From Lachnospiraceae bacterium (GTDB lineage: Bacteria; Bacillota; Clostridia; Lachnospirales; Lachnospiraceae), in contig JAKVNF010000002.1 of NCBI GenBank assembly GCA_022483465.1, positions 248,001 through 312,000 of the forward strand: a DNA stretch of 64,000 nt, written 5' to 3'. The notes under the pieces are model-generated. The model had not been told where the DNA came from. It saw only the letters and a program-made list of their open reading frames with translations, and searched no databases. Below, one piece after another: positions 32,975-41,977 of this stretch; position 1 is the first letter of the stretch, and the number at the start of each line of letters is the position of its first letter. Made by a program: the position numbers and the translations under genes.

Positions 32975-32997
32975 TCAATTTTACAATACATTCTTCC
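32975..32997 (+). promoter_or_regulatory. Rhamnosidase upstream motif shared with the araC/symporter intergenic region
   Basis: TCAATTTTACAATACATTCT followed by TCC; TACAAT at 32982-32987 could be the -10 box. Nearly the same string, CTCACAATTACAATACGCAT, occurs at 37065-37084. A site for the neighbouring AraC-type regulator is the simplest reading. Confidence 0.45.
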
Positions 32998-33054
32998 GCC
33001 TTCCTGCTACGATGACACCATCCAAAGGTCCGAAAGAAGTCAAAGGAGGTTACC

Positions 33055-35799
33055 ATGATCAAGGATCTCACCGTCGAATATCGCACCAATCCCATAGGGC
33101 TCGACACCCTGCCGCGCTTTTCCTGGAAACTCTCCGGAGAGAAGGAGCATACCCTGCAGACTGCATATGAAATTCAGGTCGCCTGCGGAGGGCGGATGGT
33201 CTGGGACAGCGGGAGAGTCTCCTCAGAGCAGAGCATCCTGATCCCCTACGGGGGAGAGCCCCTGCAGCCCTTTACCCGCTACCAGGTGATGGCAACGTCC
33301 TGGGACAACCACGGGGAGGAGGCGTCAGCTTCCGGAAGCTTTGAGACCGGAATCCTGCAGAAAGAGAACTGGACAGCGCCCTGGATCCGGGCAGACATCC
33401 CGGATACCGACCGGTCACCGGTCGTCTTTGAGAAGATCATCACGGTCCCGGAGGGCACAGAGGGGGCAAGGCTGTATCTTTCTGCCTGCGGCATCTATGA
33501 GGCCAAGATCGACGGAAAGATGGTGGGAGATGCGTTCTTTGCCCCCGGTAACACATCCTATCATCACGAGATCCAGTACCAGACCTATGATGTCACAGAC
33601 CTCCTTCCCGCAGGGACCCACACCCTGACTCTCACCGTGGGGAACGGGTGGTTTCGCGGATACCTCGGCTTTGCGGGCCAGGCAAGCCACTACGGAAATT
33701 TTCTTGCAGTCTCCGGCATGCTCCGACTCCTTCCAAAGGCCGGTGCTGCCAGCACCCTCTGTCTTGATGCTGACACAAAGGCCTTCCACGGTCCCATCAG
33801 GGAGGCGGAGTTCTACTTCGGGGAGACAGAGGATCTGACTGCAGAGCGCACGCCTCTCGGAAATGCCATTCCCCTAAAAGAGGAGGAATCCGCACAGATC
33901 GGAGATCTCATCTCCCAACAGGATGAGCCGGTGCGGGTCGTTGAAAAACGGGCTGCGGAAGCGATGTTCACAACTCCGGAAGGCGACCTTGTCTTTGACT
34001 TTGGCCAGAACCTTGCCGGCATCGTAGAGGTGGTGCTCCCTGCTGTCAGAAAGAAGACGACCCTCACGATCCGACACGCGGAAACCCTGGACAGGGACGG
34101 GAACTTCTACACGGAGAACCTGCGCGCCGCAAAGAGCACGGACGCTGTCATCTTTGATTCCGGGGATGCAGGCAGAAGAATCCACCCGCACTTTACCTTC
34201 CACGGCTTCCGGTACATTGCCGTATCCTGCGATGCACCGGTCACCTGTGAGAACTTTACTGCACTCGCCCTTTCCACTGACATGAAGCGCACCGGGCACT
34301 TCTCCTGCAGTGCGCCGCTTGTCAACCGCCTCTGCGAAAACATCCTCTGGGGACAGCGCAGTAACTTCATTGACATTCCCACCGACTGCCCGCAGCGGGA
34401 TGAGCGCCTCGGCTGGACCGGCGATGCCCAGGTATTCTGCTCGACGGCAGGCTTTCAGTACAACACGGCCCTATTCTTTGAAAAGTGGCTCCGGGACATG
34501 GACAGCGAGACGACAGCAAAGTGGGGCGTTCCCCACGTCGTCCCAAACGTCCTCGGAGACCAGGACGGCGCCGCTGGCTGGAGTGATGCGGCAGTCATCA
34601 TCCCCTGGGAGCAGTATCAGATGTTCGGGGACAGAAAGATGCTGGAGGAGGCCTTCCCTCTGATGAAGAAATGGGTGGACTGGATCCGGACAAAGTGCGG
34701 GGAAAACCATCTCTGGCAGCAGGGCTTTCAGTACGGCGACTGGCTCGCCCTCGATGCACCCTCTGCCAATGACAGGACCGGCGGGACAGACAAGTACCTT
34801 GTCGCCAATGCGTTCTATGCAAACTCGCTCCGGATTGTGCGGGATGCCGCAGAAGTACTGGGAAGAGAAGAGGAGAGCAAAGAATTCGGAAGGCGCTTTG
34901 AAGAAGTGAAAAGCGCCCTGCAGAATGAGTACATCACGCAGACGGGCCGCCTTGTCAGCGAGACGCAGACGGCAGCAGTACTTCTCCTGCACTTTGGCCT
35001 GCTGCCGGAAAAGGATCACGATCGGGTTCTGGAGATCCTGTTGCAGAACCTTGCCGCCCATAGAAATCACCTGACGACCGGATTTCTCGGGACACCATAC
35101 CTGTGTGAGTGCCTCTCGGAGAACGGCGCCCATGACATCGCATCGGAGGTCTTTTTCAAGGAGGACTTCCCCGGCTGGCTCTACGCCGTGAAGAAGGGCG
35201 CCACCACGGTGTGGGAGAGGTGGAATTCCATTCTTGAGGACGGAACCTTTGACACCTCCGGCATGAACTCCCTGAATCACTATGCCTACGGCTCCATCAA
35301 GCACTGGCTGGTGAGCGAGGTAACGGGCATCACGCCGATGGAACCTGCCTACCGCAAGAGCCGCATTGCGCCCCGCCTTACCAAAGGAATGACATATGCA
35401 GAAGCCTCTCTTGAGACGCCATACGGACTTCTTTCCTGCAGCTGGACCTGCGACCAAGGAGAGATCTGCGTAAAGGTTACGGTCCCCGCAAACACCACTG
35501 CCGTGCTAACGCTTCCGGAAAGAGAGGGAGAGATCCTCCTGGCCTCCGGTACATACACCTACACCTATGCGACAAAGACAGATCTCCATGTCGCACGCTT
35601 TTCGATGGACTCCACCCTCGGAGAGGTCCTTGCGGAACCTGCCGCAAAACAGCTCTTTGATCAGCTCGTCCCCGGGATGCTGGACAATCCGATGATCTCG
35701 TTTGCATACGGGATGACGCTGAACGAACTCGTCGTGCAGGAACCGCAGGCAAAGCCCATCTATGAGGCGGTACTGAAACAGCTCAATCAGAATTCCTGA
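33055..35799 (+). CDS. Alpha-L-rhamnosidase, glycoside hydrolase family 78
   Basis: 914 aa, cytoplasmic (no signal peptide). Order: N-terminal beta-sandwich (TVEYRTNPIGLDTLPRFSWK, about 1-105), a second carbohydrate-binding-like sandwich (ARLYLSACGIYEAKIDGKMV, about 120-260), a linker beta domain, and the (alpha/alpha)6 catalytic barrel (about 405-760). IPTDCPQRDERLGWTGDAQ contains the acidic catalytic residues; TTVWERWNS carries the conserved Glu proposed as base. The C-terminal 60 residues (STLGEVLAEPAAKQLFDQLV ... YEAVLKQLN) are an extra helical tail. Releases L-rhamnose from short glycosides that have been imported, presumably by the neighbouring symporter. Start behind CAAAGGAGGTTACC. 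Confidence 0.93.
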   Translation: MIKDLTVEYRTNPIGLDTLPRFSWKLSGEKEHTLQTAYEIQVACGGRMVWDSGRVSSEQSILIPYGGEPLQPFTRYQVMATSWDNHGEEASASGSFETGILQKENWTAPWIRADIPDTDRSPVVFEKIITVPEGTEGARLYLSACGIYEAKIDGKMVGDAFFAPGNTSYHHEIQYQTYDVTDLLPAGTHTLTLTVGNGWFRGYLGFAGQASHYGNFLAVSGMLRLLPKAGAASTLCLDADTKAFHGPIREAEFYFGETEDLTAERTPLGNAIPLKEEESAQIGDLISQQDEPVRVVEKRAAEAMFTTPEGDLVFDFGQNLAGIVEVVLPAVRKKTTLTIRHAETLDRDGNFYTENLRAAKSTDAVIFDSGDAGRRIHPHFTFHGFRYIAVSCDAPVTCENFTALALSTDMKRTGHFSCSAPLVNRLCENILWGQRSNFIDIPTDCPQRDERLGWTGDAQVFCSTAGFQYNTALFFEKWLRDMDSETTAKWGVPHVVPNVLGDQDGAAGWSDAAVIIPWEQYQMFGDRKMLEEAFPLMKKWVDWIRTKCGENHLWQQGFQYGDWLALDAPSANDRTGGTDKYLVANAFYANSLRIVRDAAEVLGREEESKEFGRRFEEVKSALQNEYITQTGRLVSETQTAAVLLLHFGLLPEKDHDRVLEILLQNLAAHRNHLTTGFLGTPYLCECLSENGAHDIASEVFFKEDFPGWLYAVKKGATTVWERWNSILEDGTFDTSGMNSLNHYAYGSIKHWLVSEVTGITPMEPAYRKSRIAPRLTKGMTYAEASLETPYGLLSCSWTCDQGEICVKVTVPANTTAVLTLPEREGEILLASGTYTYTYATKTDLHVARFSMDSTLGEVLAEPAAKQLFDQLVPGMLDNPMISFAYGMTLNELVVQEPQAKPIYEAVLKQLNQNS

Positions 35800-37024
35800 T
35801 TTCCTCCCTCAGGGAGATGCCGGTCTGATTCCGATACTGCATCGGAGTCAGGCCGAATTTCTTTTTGAACACGTTTTGGAAATAGGACTGACTGGAGAAG
35901 CAGAGCTTCTCTGCAATCTCGGAAAGAGAAAGATCTGAGGAGCCAAGAAGGCTCTTTGCCTCCTCGAGCCGGCATCGCTGGATGAAGGCCGAGAGGTCAA
36001 ATCCCATCTCCTGCTTGAACTTCCTTGAGGTGTAGGACCTGCTCCTTCCGATCGCAGCTGCACAGTCCTCCACCTGGATCGGCCGGTCGATGTTGTTCTG
36101 CACAAACTGGACCACCTGATACATCTCCCTCGACATTCCCTCCGGGATCTTCGTGTGGGAAGCGCGCCCCGCAAAGTCGAGGAGCGCGGAGGACTCCAGA
36201 GCTTCGATGTCTGTTCCCCGCTGCATCTTCTCCGCCTGCTGGATATAGTGGTCGCTGAGTTCATAGGCGGTCTCCATCGGAACGCCGCCCTCGATTGCCG
36301 CCCGGGTGGCAAGGGTGATGCTGGCGATAAAGATATTTTTCGTCTGCCGGAGCGCACTCCCCGCTGTCGTCCCGGGGCGGAGGCCGTTTGACGCCCGAAG
36401 TATCAGCTCCCGAAGCTTCTCCGGCTGCCCCTGCCGGATCAGGGAGAGGTACTCCTGCTCGAAATACCAGGTATTGTGAAAGCTTTTTGTCTCCTCCTCA
36501 AGGAGCAGCCCATTCCCGACAAGGGAGACTGTCCTCTGTTGCCGGGAGATGGCCTCTCCTGAAAAGTGGCTGGCATAGTCAAGCGCCTCTCCATTCAGGG
36601 AGTAGTGCACAAAGAGGAGCGTGTTTAAGAGCTGGCCGAAGGAGACCTGCGGTGACTCATAGAAGAACTGCCGGAGGGCTTCTGCGGAAGAGACCGGGAG
36701 CCCACTCTCCCGAAGGTACCCATGGATGGTATCCTCCGAATAGCGGGTGGAGAGGACGGGTCCCACGACGATAAAGGTGTCAGATACCGAGCAGATGCCA
36801 AGATAGGCAAAACAGTCACAGACGAGGTAGTTGGGATTTTTCTCCTTCGCGCGGCGGGAAAGCTCCGAAAACAGCGCCCCCGCGGGGGAGGCGGAAGTGC
36901 CGGGGATCCCTGGCTCTGCGGCAAAAACCGTGCCATCCTTCCGCACACCGGAAACCGGGATGAACGTCGACTGATAAAACAGCCTGCAGAAATCCCGTAC
37001 TTTCTGTTCCACTTCTTCCTGCAT
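35783..37024 (-). CDS. AraC-family transcriptional regulator with PocR-like sensory domain
   Basis: 413 aa. The start at 37024 is 8 nt from AGGAGG; the ATG at 37030 is only 2 nt away. Residues about 5-160 resemble a PocR sensory domain (QKVRDFCRLFYQSTFIPVSG, then CSVSDTFIVVGPVLSTRYSE). The last 100 residues hold two helix-turn-helix motifs of AraC: IQVEDCAAAIGRSRSYTSRK and LSLSEIAEKLCFSSQSYFQN, then VFKKKFGLTPMQYRNQ. Convergent with the rhamnosidase gene (17-nt overlap of ends) and divergent from the symporter. Likely an inducer-dependent activator of both. Confidence 0.9.
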   Translation of the reverse strand: MQEEVEQKVRDFCRLFYQSTFIPVSGVRKDGTVFAAEPGIPGTSASPAGALFSELSRRAKEKNPNYLVCDCFAYLGICSVSDTFIVVGPVLSTRYSEDTIHGYLRESGLPVSSAEALRQFFYESPQVSFGQLLNTLLFVHYSLNGEALDYASHFSGEAISRQQRTVSLVGNGLLLEEETKSFHNTWYFEQEYLSLIRQGQPEKLRELILRASNGLRPGTTAGSALRQTKNIFIASITLATRAAIEGGVPMETAYELSDHYIQQAEKMQRGTDIEALESSALLDFAGRASHTKIPEGMSREMYQVVQFVQNNIDRPIQVEDCAAAIGRSRSYTSRKFKQEMGFDLSAFIQRCRLEEAKSLLGSSDLSLSEIAEKLCFSSQSYFQNVFKKKFGLTPMQYRNQTGISLREEIRNSD

Positions 37025-37160
37025 ATCCATTTCCTCCTGATATGCGCAATCTTACAAAATCATCCTCACAATTACAATACGCATCCTTCATTCCGCGGTA
37101 TCCTGCAATCAGAAACAGACAAGATGGTACCTGCCGCAGGGGCAGAGAGAGGAAGGGAAC
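37025..37160. promoter_or_regulatory. araC-symporter divergent control region with 20-bp-spaced direct repeats
   Basis: TTACAAAATCATCC (37052-37065) and TTACAATACGCATCC (37072-37086) are direct repeats starting 20 bp apart, two helical turns, as expected for an AraC dimer site. TACAAT (37073-37078) may double as the -10 box. GAGAGAGGAAGGGAAC precedes the symporter start. Confidence 0.5.
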
Positions 37161-38567
37161 ATGAAAGCCAGAAAGGAACTGGGAAAGGACAGCATGGGCA
37201 TCCAGAAGGCCATGCGCACCAAAGACTATCTCGGAGACGGCATCGGACAGCTGCCGCTGAATGCACTGACGTGTCTCATCGCACAGATCACCTACTTCTA
37301 CACGGACAAGGTGGGCGTCGCCGCGGCATCCGCCGCCACCATGCTGGTCATCGCCAAGGTCATCGACGCCTTCACAGACCTTGCCATGGGCAAGATCATG
37401 GACAAGGTCCATAGCCCGGAGGGGCGGTGCAAGCCCTGGTTCAAGTGGATGTCCCTGCCGATTGCGGTCATCATGGTGCTTCTCTTCACGGTGCCAAAGT
37501 CCGCCCCGGCGGGCGTGCAGAACGCCTACATCCTTATCACGGAGATTCTCGCCTCCGCCGTCATCTACACGGCCATCGCCATCCCCTACGGCGCGATCAT
37601 GGCCGTGCGCACGGACAGCGCAGAGGAGCGGGGCAAGATGGGAATCTTCCGTTCGATCTTCGGCTACGCAGTCGGCATGGTGATTGCGATCCTTCTGATC
37701 CCCATCACCAATATGCTTGGCGGCGATCAGGCCGCCTGGATCAAGGTCGCGACAGTGTTTGCCGTGGTCTCCTTTGTCGGCATGCTGATCCTGTACCGCT
37801 CCTCGAAAGAGACGACAGGAAGAGCCACCACTGGGAACGGCAGCGATGATGACCTTCCGTTTTCGAAGGAGATGGGCCTTTTGTTTCACAACAAGTACTG
37901 GGTGCTGATGCTCTTTGCGAACCTCGTCATGAACATCTCCTACGGCCTCTCGAGCGCCAGCGGCACCTACTACACGAAGTACATCCTCGGCAATGACAAC
38001 CTTGTCGCACTCCTCGGCGCCGTGGGCATGATTCCGACCCTCCTTGGCTTTGCCCTCGTCGGTCCGATGACAAAGAAGCTCGGCATGGCAAAGACCTGCC
38101 AGATTGCCTGCCTCATCGGCATCGCAGGCGGCATCTACCGTGTATTTACCCCTTACAGCCTGGTCTCCTGCCTGGTTGGCGGTTCCATGATCACCTTCGC
38201 CAACATCCCGATCATGTGCCTGATGGGCGCCATGGTGAACAACTGCGTGGAGTACAACGACTGGAAGTTCCACCACAGGATGCTCGGTCTCTCGAACTCC
38301 GCGAGCTCCTTTGGCTCCAAGATCGGTTCCGGCATCGGCGGATCTTTGATCGGCTGGATTCTCGGCGCCTGTGGATACATCTCCGGTGCCGATGCGGCCT
38401 CTCAGCCGGCATCCGTGACGGGCGGCATCTTTGCCTTCGCGATCTACATTCCGCTCATCCTTCTCATCATCTTGGTCATCCTGTTCCACAAGTATGACCT
38501 CGAGAAGATCTACCCGAAGATCGTGGCAGAGCTCCAGGCGCGCAGCACCGAAGAGAAGAAATCCTGA
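37161..38567 (+). CDS. GPH-family glycoside:cation symporter (MFS)
   Basis: 468 aa with about 12 transmembrane helices. The N-terminus RTKDYLGDGIGQLPLNALTC and YFYTDKVGVAAASAATMLVI, the loop KIMDKVHSPEGRCKPWFKWM (D-R-x-S/T-x-x-G-R-x-R-P-W-like signature of GPH) and VEYNDWKFHHRMLGLSNSAS near helix 10 place it in the glycoside-pentoside-hexuronide family, with Asp residues for Na+ or H+ coupling. Substrate is inferred from the neighbours: a rhamnose-containing glycoside. The stop codon lies inside the 8-bp duplication made by the following IS1595, so the protein is unchanged. Confidence 0.9.
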   Translation: MKARKELGKDSMGIQKAMRTKDYLGDGIGQLPLNALTCLIAQITYFYTDKVGVAAASAATMLVIAKVIDAFTDLAMGKIMDKVHSPEGRCKPWFKWMSLPIAVIMVLLFTVPKSAPAGVQNAYILITEILASAVIYTAIAIPYGAIMAVRTDSAEERGKMGIFRSIFGYAVGMVIAILLIPITNMLGGDQAAWIKVATVFAVVSFVGMLILYRSSKETTGRATTGNGSDDDLPFSKEMGLLFHNKYWVLMLFANLVMNISYGLSSASGTYYTKYILGNDNLVALLGAVGMIPTLLGFALVGPMTKKLGMAKTCQIACLIGIAGGIYRVFTPYSLVSCLVGGSMITFANIPIMCLMGAMVNNCVEYNDWKFHHRMLGLSNSASSFGSKIGSGIGGSLIGWILGACGYISGADAASQPASVTGGIFAFAIYIPLILLIILVILFHKYDLEKIYPKIVAELQARSTEEKKS

Positions 38568-38568
38568 A

Positions 38569-39782
38569 GGCGTTAGTAAGAAAACGGGTTGATAAGCTCC
38601 AAAGCATTTTAGCAGAAGTATAAAATATGCCGTTTTGTACATTCTGCTGTACAACGGCCTTCTCTAACTTGAACTACAATAGTCTTGCCAGGAGGGCAAG
38701 ACTATGAGCTGCATTGAGCGCATACTGACCGAAGCCAGAGATCTTTCCAGGGACGACCTGATTCTTCTTGTTAACAAGCTCATGGAGGGCTTCTCCCATG
38801 AGAGTGCAACCTCTTCTCCGAAGAAGATGATTGCTCCCCGTTTGGATTGTCCGATCTGCCATTCCAATGCTCATGTTGTTAGGAATGGACACAAACATGG
38901 AAAACAGGCATACATCTGCAGGCAATGTGGAACGTCATTTGTTACAACGAGCAACACTTTGCTCTCAGGCTCACACTTTGGTACTGAGATCTGGACCAAG
39001 GTTCTGGAAGAGACGCTCAGGGGGACCTCTCTGGATAAGACGGTCAAGTCACTTGCCAGCCATGGATGCAAGATCAGCCATAGCAGTCTGTTCTTCATGC
39101 GGCATAAGATCATGCTTGCTCTCGAGGACATGCAGGTGGAGCAGCCAGCCACGGTGGAAGATGTCGTGGAAGCGGATGAAACCTACGTTCCGGAGTCCAA
39201 AAAAGGTACGAAATTTGGCCCTGATGCCAGTCGAAAGCCCCGCAAGCGTGGCACTCCCGCATCCAAACGCGGCCTTTCAGACGAGCAGATCTGTATCTGC
39301 ACCGCAGTACAGCGCAAGACTGGCGATCTGATCGTGAAATCCGAGAACCGGGCAAGGCCTTCCAGTGCGGATGTTGTTGATATCTATACTGGTCATGTCC
39401 AGAAGGGAACACTTTTCCTGACGGACGGCATGAATGTGTATCCAAGACTGGGCAAGATCCTGGGAATCACGGTCATGAATGTGAAGAAGGAGTCGGCAAG
39501 TTTCTTCAATCTGAACACTGTGAACAACCTTCACTCCTTTATCAAGCACCGCTATATCGAATATCGCGGCGTGGCTACCAAGTATTTGAACCGTTACAAC
39601 CTCGTATTCCGGGCAGCGTACAGGCAGAGGACCACGATTGGGGAACTTGCGGACGCTCTCTTTGCATCCAGGAATCCCAAGAAGGTACACCATTATGGAG
39701 ATGTTAAGGAGCTCAATCTGCTTGCAATTTGATGACTACAAGATGCACTTATTGCTTATCAACCCGTTTTCTTACTAACGCC
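38569..39782 (+). mobile_element. IS1595-family insertion sequence, 1214 bp, complete
   Basis: Perfect 29-bp terminal inverted repeats beginning GGCGTTAGTAAGAAAACGGG; 8-bp duplication ATCCTGAA at 38561-38568 and 39783-39790. One intact transposase gene. The two 308-bp MITEs share its ends. Confidence 0.95.
38704..39732 (+). CDS. IS1595-family transposase
   Basis: 342 aa. N-terminal zinc ribbon CPICHSNAHVVRNGHKHGKQ...CRQCG (49-76), winged-helix region (LRGTSLDKTVKSLASHGCKI), then the ISXO2-type DDE core: VEADETYVPESKKG (first D), LFLTDGMNVYPRLGK (second D), and NTVNNLHSFIKHRYIEYRGV, where the Asn/His position replaces the usual E in part of this family. Start behind GCCAGGAGGGCAAGACT. Intact, so a possible source of activity for the MITEs. 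Confidence 0.93.
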   Translation: MSCIERILTEARDLSRDDLILLVNKLMEGFSHESATSSPKKMIAPRLDCPICHSNAHVVRNGHKHGKQAYICRQCGTSFVTTSNTLLSGSHFGTEIWTKVLEETLRGTSLDKTVKSLASHGCKISHSSLFFMRHKIMLALEDMQVEQPATVEDVVEADETYVPESKKGTKFGPDASRKPRKRGTPASKRGLSDEQICICTAVQRKTGDLIVKSENRARPSSADVVDIYTGHVQKGTLFLTDGMNVYPRLGKILGITVMNVKKESASFFNLNTVNNLHSFIKHRYIEYRGVATKYLNRYNLVFRAAYRQRTTIGELADALFASRNPKKVHHYGDVKELNLLAI

Positions 39783-39808
39783 ATCCTGAATGTAAGAGAA
39801 AGCCCTGC

Positions 39809-39842
39809 AAGCGGACACACCCCCTGGTGTGTCCGCTTTTTT
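39809..39842 (+). terminator. Terminator of the symporter gene, displaced by IS1595
   Basis: AAGCGGACACACC pairs with GGTGTGTCCGCTT, loop CCCT, then T-run. Before the insertion it lay about 20 bp after the symporter stop. Confidence 0.88.
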
Positions 39843-39885
39843 CATGCCGGAAAGCTGCGCCTCCTGCCCCCCTTTCTTTTGCATC

Positions 39886-39922
39886 TTGACAGCAACTGTA
39901 TCCCCTGTATACAATAATACAG
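39886..39922 (+). promoter_or_regulatory. Promoter and GntR-type operator of the gntR-icd operon
   Basis: TTGACA (39886-39891), 18-bp spacer, TACAAT (39910-39915). The perfect inverted repeat CTGTATACAATAATACAG (39905-39922) covers the -10 box, and TGTATACA (39906-39913), a core typical of FCD-type GntR sites, lies within it. Autorepression by the first gene is the likely use. Confidence 0.7.
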
Positions 39923-39964
39923 CTGCCTGGTCCGTCCCATGGGGTCCTGCAGCGGGAGGAGAAC

Positions 39965-40648
39965 GTGAACGATTATGATGTCCGAAAGGACGTAAGCGAT
40001 AAATATTCCCTGCGGGGCCGGGTCTTCCACAAGATCCGTGACGACATTCTCAACGGGAAGTACAAGGAGGGAGAGGAGCTCAAGGAGGTCACGATCGGCG
40101 AGGAGCTGGGCGTGTCCCGCACCCCCGTCCGGGAGGCCCTGCGCCAGCTGGAGCTGGAGGGCCTCGTGCAGATCATCCCGAACCGGGGCGCCTTTGTCAC
40201 CGGGATCCAGGCCAAGGACGTGCAGGACATCTACATGATCCGCTCCAAGCTGGAGGGGCTCTGCGCCCGCTGGGCCTGTGAGCACATCTCCAAGGAACAG
40301 ATGGACCAGATGGAGGAGAACGTGTACCTGGCCGAGTTCCACGCCAAGAAGGGAAACCTGACCCAGATGGCGGAGCTGGACAACCAGTTCCACCGGATCC
40401 TGTACGCCTCCTGCGACTCCAAGATGCTTGAGCACCTGCTCATCGACTACCACCAGTACGTCTACCGGATCCGCAAGAAGACCCTCTCCACCCTGGAGCG
40501 GGCCAACGCTTCCAACGAGGAGCACCGGGCGATCATGAACGCAATCAAGGAGAACAATCCGGACCTGGCGGAGCAGCTCGCCGACCAGCACATGAAGAAC
40601 GCCTACGCCAACATGGTGAAAAACGGTCTCTACGACCTGTACAAGTGA
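39965..40648 (+). CDS. GntR-family regulator, FadR/FCD subfamily
   Basis: 227 aa, GTG start with GGGAGGAG 3-5 nt upstream. Winged helix-turn-helix at about 18-75 (IRDDILNGKYKEGEELKEVT, then GVSRTPVREALRQLELEGLV). C-terminal FCD domain (about 85-215) with metal-binding positions in the pattern D..H (ELDNQFHRILY) and later EEHRAIMNAI. FCD regulators usually sense small carboxylates; location 28 nt before isocitrate dehydrogenase suggests a TCA-related acid such as citrate or 2-oxoglutarate, which is inference. Confidence 0.9.
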   Translation: MNDYDVRKDVSDKYSLRGRVFHKIRDDILNGKYKEGEELKEVTIGEELGVSRTPVREALRQLELEGLVQIIPNRGAFVTGIQAKDVQDIYMIRSKLEGLCARWACEHISKEQMDQMEENVYLAEFHAKKGNLTQMAELDNQFHRILYASCDSKMLEHLLIDYHQYVYRIRKKTLSTLERANASNEEHRAIMNAIKENNPDLAEQLADQHMKNAYANMVKNGLYDLYK

Positions 40649-40676
40649 AAAAGGAAAGGGAAAGGAAGGGCAGCAA

Positions 40677-41894
40677 ATGGCTAAAATCAGCATGACCACA
40701 CCCCTCGTTGAGATGGACGGGGATGAGATGACTCGCATCCTCTGGAAGATGATCAAGGATGATCTGATCCTCCCCTACGTGGACTTAAAGAGCGAGTACT
40801 ACGACTTAGGACTCGTCAACCGGGATGCCACCGATGACGCGGTGACCCTGGAGGCCGCCGAAGCCACCAAGAAGTACGGCGTCGCCGTCAAGTGCGCCAC
40901 CATCACCCCGAACCGGGCGAGAATGCAGGAGTACAAGCTCAAGAAGCTCTACAAGTCCCCGAACGCGACGATCCGCGCGGCCCTGGACGGGACCGTGTTC
41001 CGCGGACCGATCCTGGTGGACGGGATCGACCCCTACGTGCGCACCTGGAAGAAGCCCATCATGCTGGCAAGACACGCCTACGGCGACATCTACAAGAACA
41101 GCGAGGTCAAAATCGGCGGACCCGGCAAGGCGGAGCTGGTCTACACCGAGCGTGACACCGGCATTGAGCACCGCCAGCTGATCCACGACTTCACTGGCCC
41201 CGGCATCATCCAGGGCATCCACAACACGGACGCCTCCATCACGAACTTCGCCAGGACCTGCTTCAACTACGCCCTGAGCAAGAAGATGGATCTGTGGTTC
41301 TCCACCAAGGACACGATCTCCAAGACCTACGACGGCACCTTCAAGGAGATCTTCCAGAACCTCTACGACACCGAGTACAAGGAGAAGTTTGAGCAGGCCG
41401 GCATCACCTATTTCTACACCCTCATCGACGACGCGGTCGCCCGGGTCATCCGCTCCGAGGGCGGCTTTGTCTGGGCCCTGAAGAACTACGACGGGGATGT
41501 GATGAGCGACATGATGGCGACGGCCTTCGGGTCCCTGGCCATGATGACCTCCACCCTGGTCTCCCCCAACGGCTGCTACGAGTACGAGGCTGCCCACGGC
41601 ACCGTGCAGCGCCACTACTACAAGTACCTGAAGGGTGAGAAGGAGTCCACGAACTCCGTGGCGACGATCTTCGCCTGGAGCGGCGCCTTAAAGAAGAGAG
41701 GCGAGCTGGACGGAAATGAGGCCCTGCAGCGCTTTGCCGAGGCCCTCGAGAAGGCAACCCTGGACACCATCGCCGCCGGCAAGATGACGGGAGATCTCGC
41801 CGCCATCACGACGCTCTCCCACGTGGAGAAGCTTGACTCCGAGGAGTTCATCCTGGCGATCAAGGACACCCTCGATCACGAGTACACCGCATAA
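40677..41894 (+). CDS. icd: NADP-dependent isocitrate dehydrogenase, dimeric eukaryote-like type
   Basis: 405 aa. Converts isocitrate to 2-oxoglutarate and CO2, making NADPH. MDGDEMTRILWKMIKDDLIL, VKCATITPNRARMQEYKLKK and SPNATIRAALDGTVFRGPIL (the S-x-N-x-x-R isocitrate loop) plus YDGDVMSDMMATAFGSLAMM (metal-binding DGDVMSD) and AHGTVQRHYY are those of the subfamily II enzyme also found in mitochondria and many Clostridia, distinct from E. coli Icd. GGAAAGGAAGGGCAGCAA provides the ribosome binding site. Supplies 2-oxoglutarate for glutamate synthesis in a fermentative cell. Confidence 0.97.
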   Translation: MAKISMTTPLVEMDGDEMTRILWKMIKDDLILPYVDLKSEYYDLGLVNRDATDDAVTLEAAEATKKYGVAVKCATITPNRARMQEYKLKKLYKSPNATIRAALDGTVFRGPILVDGIDPYVRTWKKPIMLARHAYGDIYKNSEVKIGGPGKAELVYTERDTGIEHRQLIHDFTGPGIIQGIHNTDASITNFARTCFNYALSKKMDLWFSTKDTISKTYDGTFKEIFQNLYDTEYKEKFEQAGITYFYTLIDDAVARVIRSEGGFVWALKNYDGDVMSDMMATAFGSLAMMTSTLVSPNGCYEYEAAHGTVQRHYYKYLKGEKESTNSVATIFAWSGALKKRGELDGNEALQRFAEALEKATLDTIAAGKMTGDLAAITTLSHVEKLDSEEFILAIKDTLDHEYTA

Positions 41895-41914
41895 TCATTT
41901 CGGATCACAGAGGA

Positions 41915-41948
41915 CCGGGTCATGGCAAGCGCCATGGCCTGGCTTTTT
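41915..41948 (+). terminator. icd terminator
   Basis: CCGGGTCATGGC pairs with GCCATGGCCTGG around AAGC, then CTTTTT. Confidence 0.85.
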
Positions 41949-41977
41949 ATGCAAAAAGATAGAAGAGGATAGGGGAG

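Noticed and set aside
36816-38654. 612-codon minus-strand open frame opposite the symporter
   Set aside because: Shadow of the GPH symporter codons; His/Asp/Val-rich, without domain pattern or ribosome binding site.
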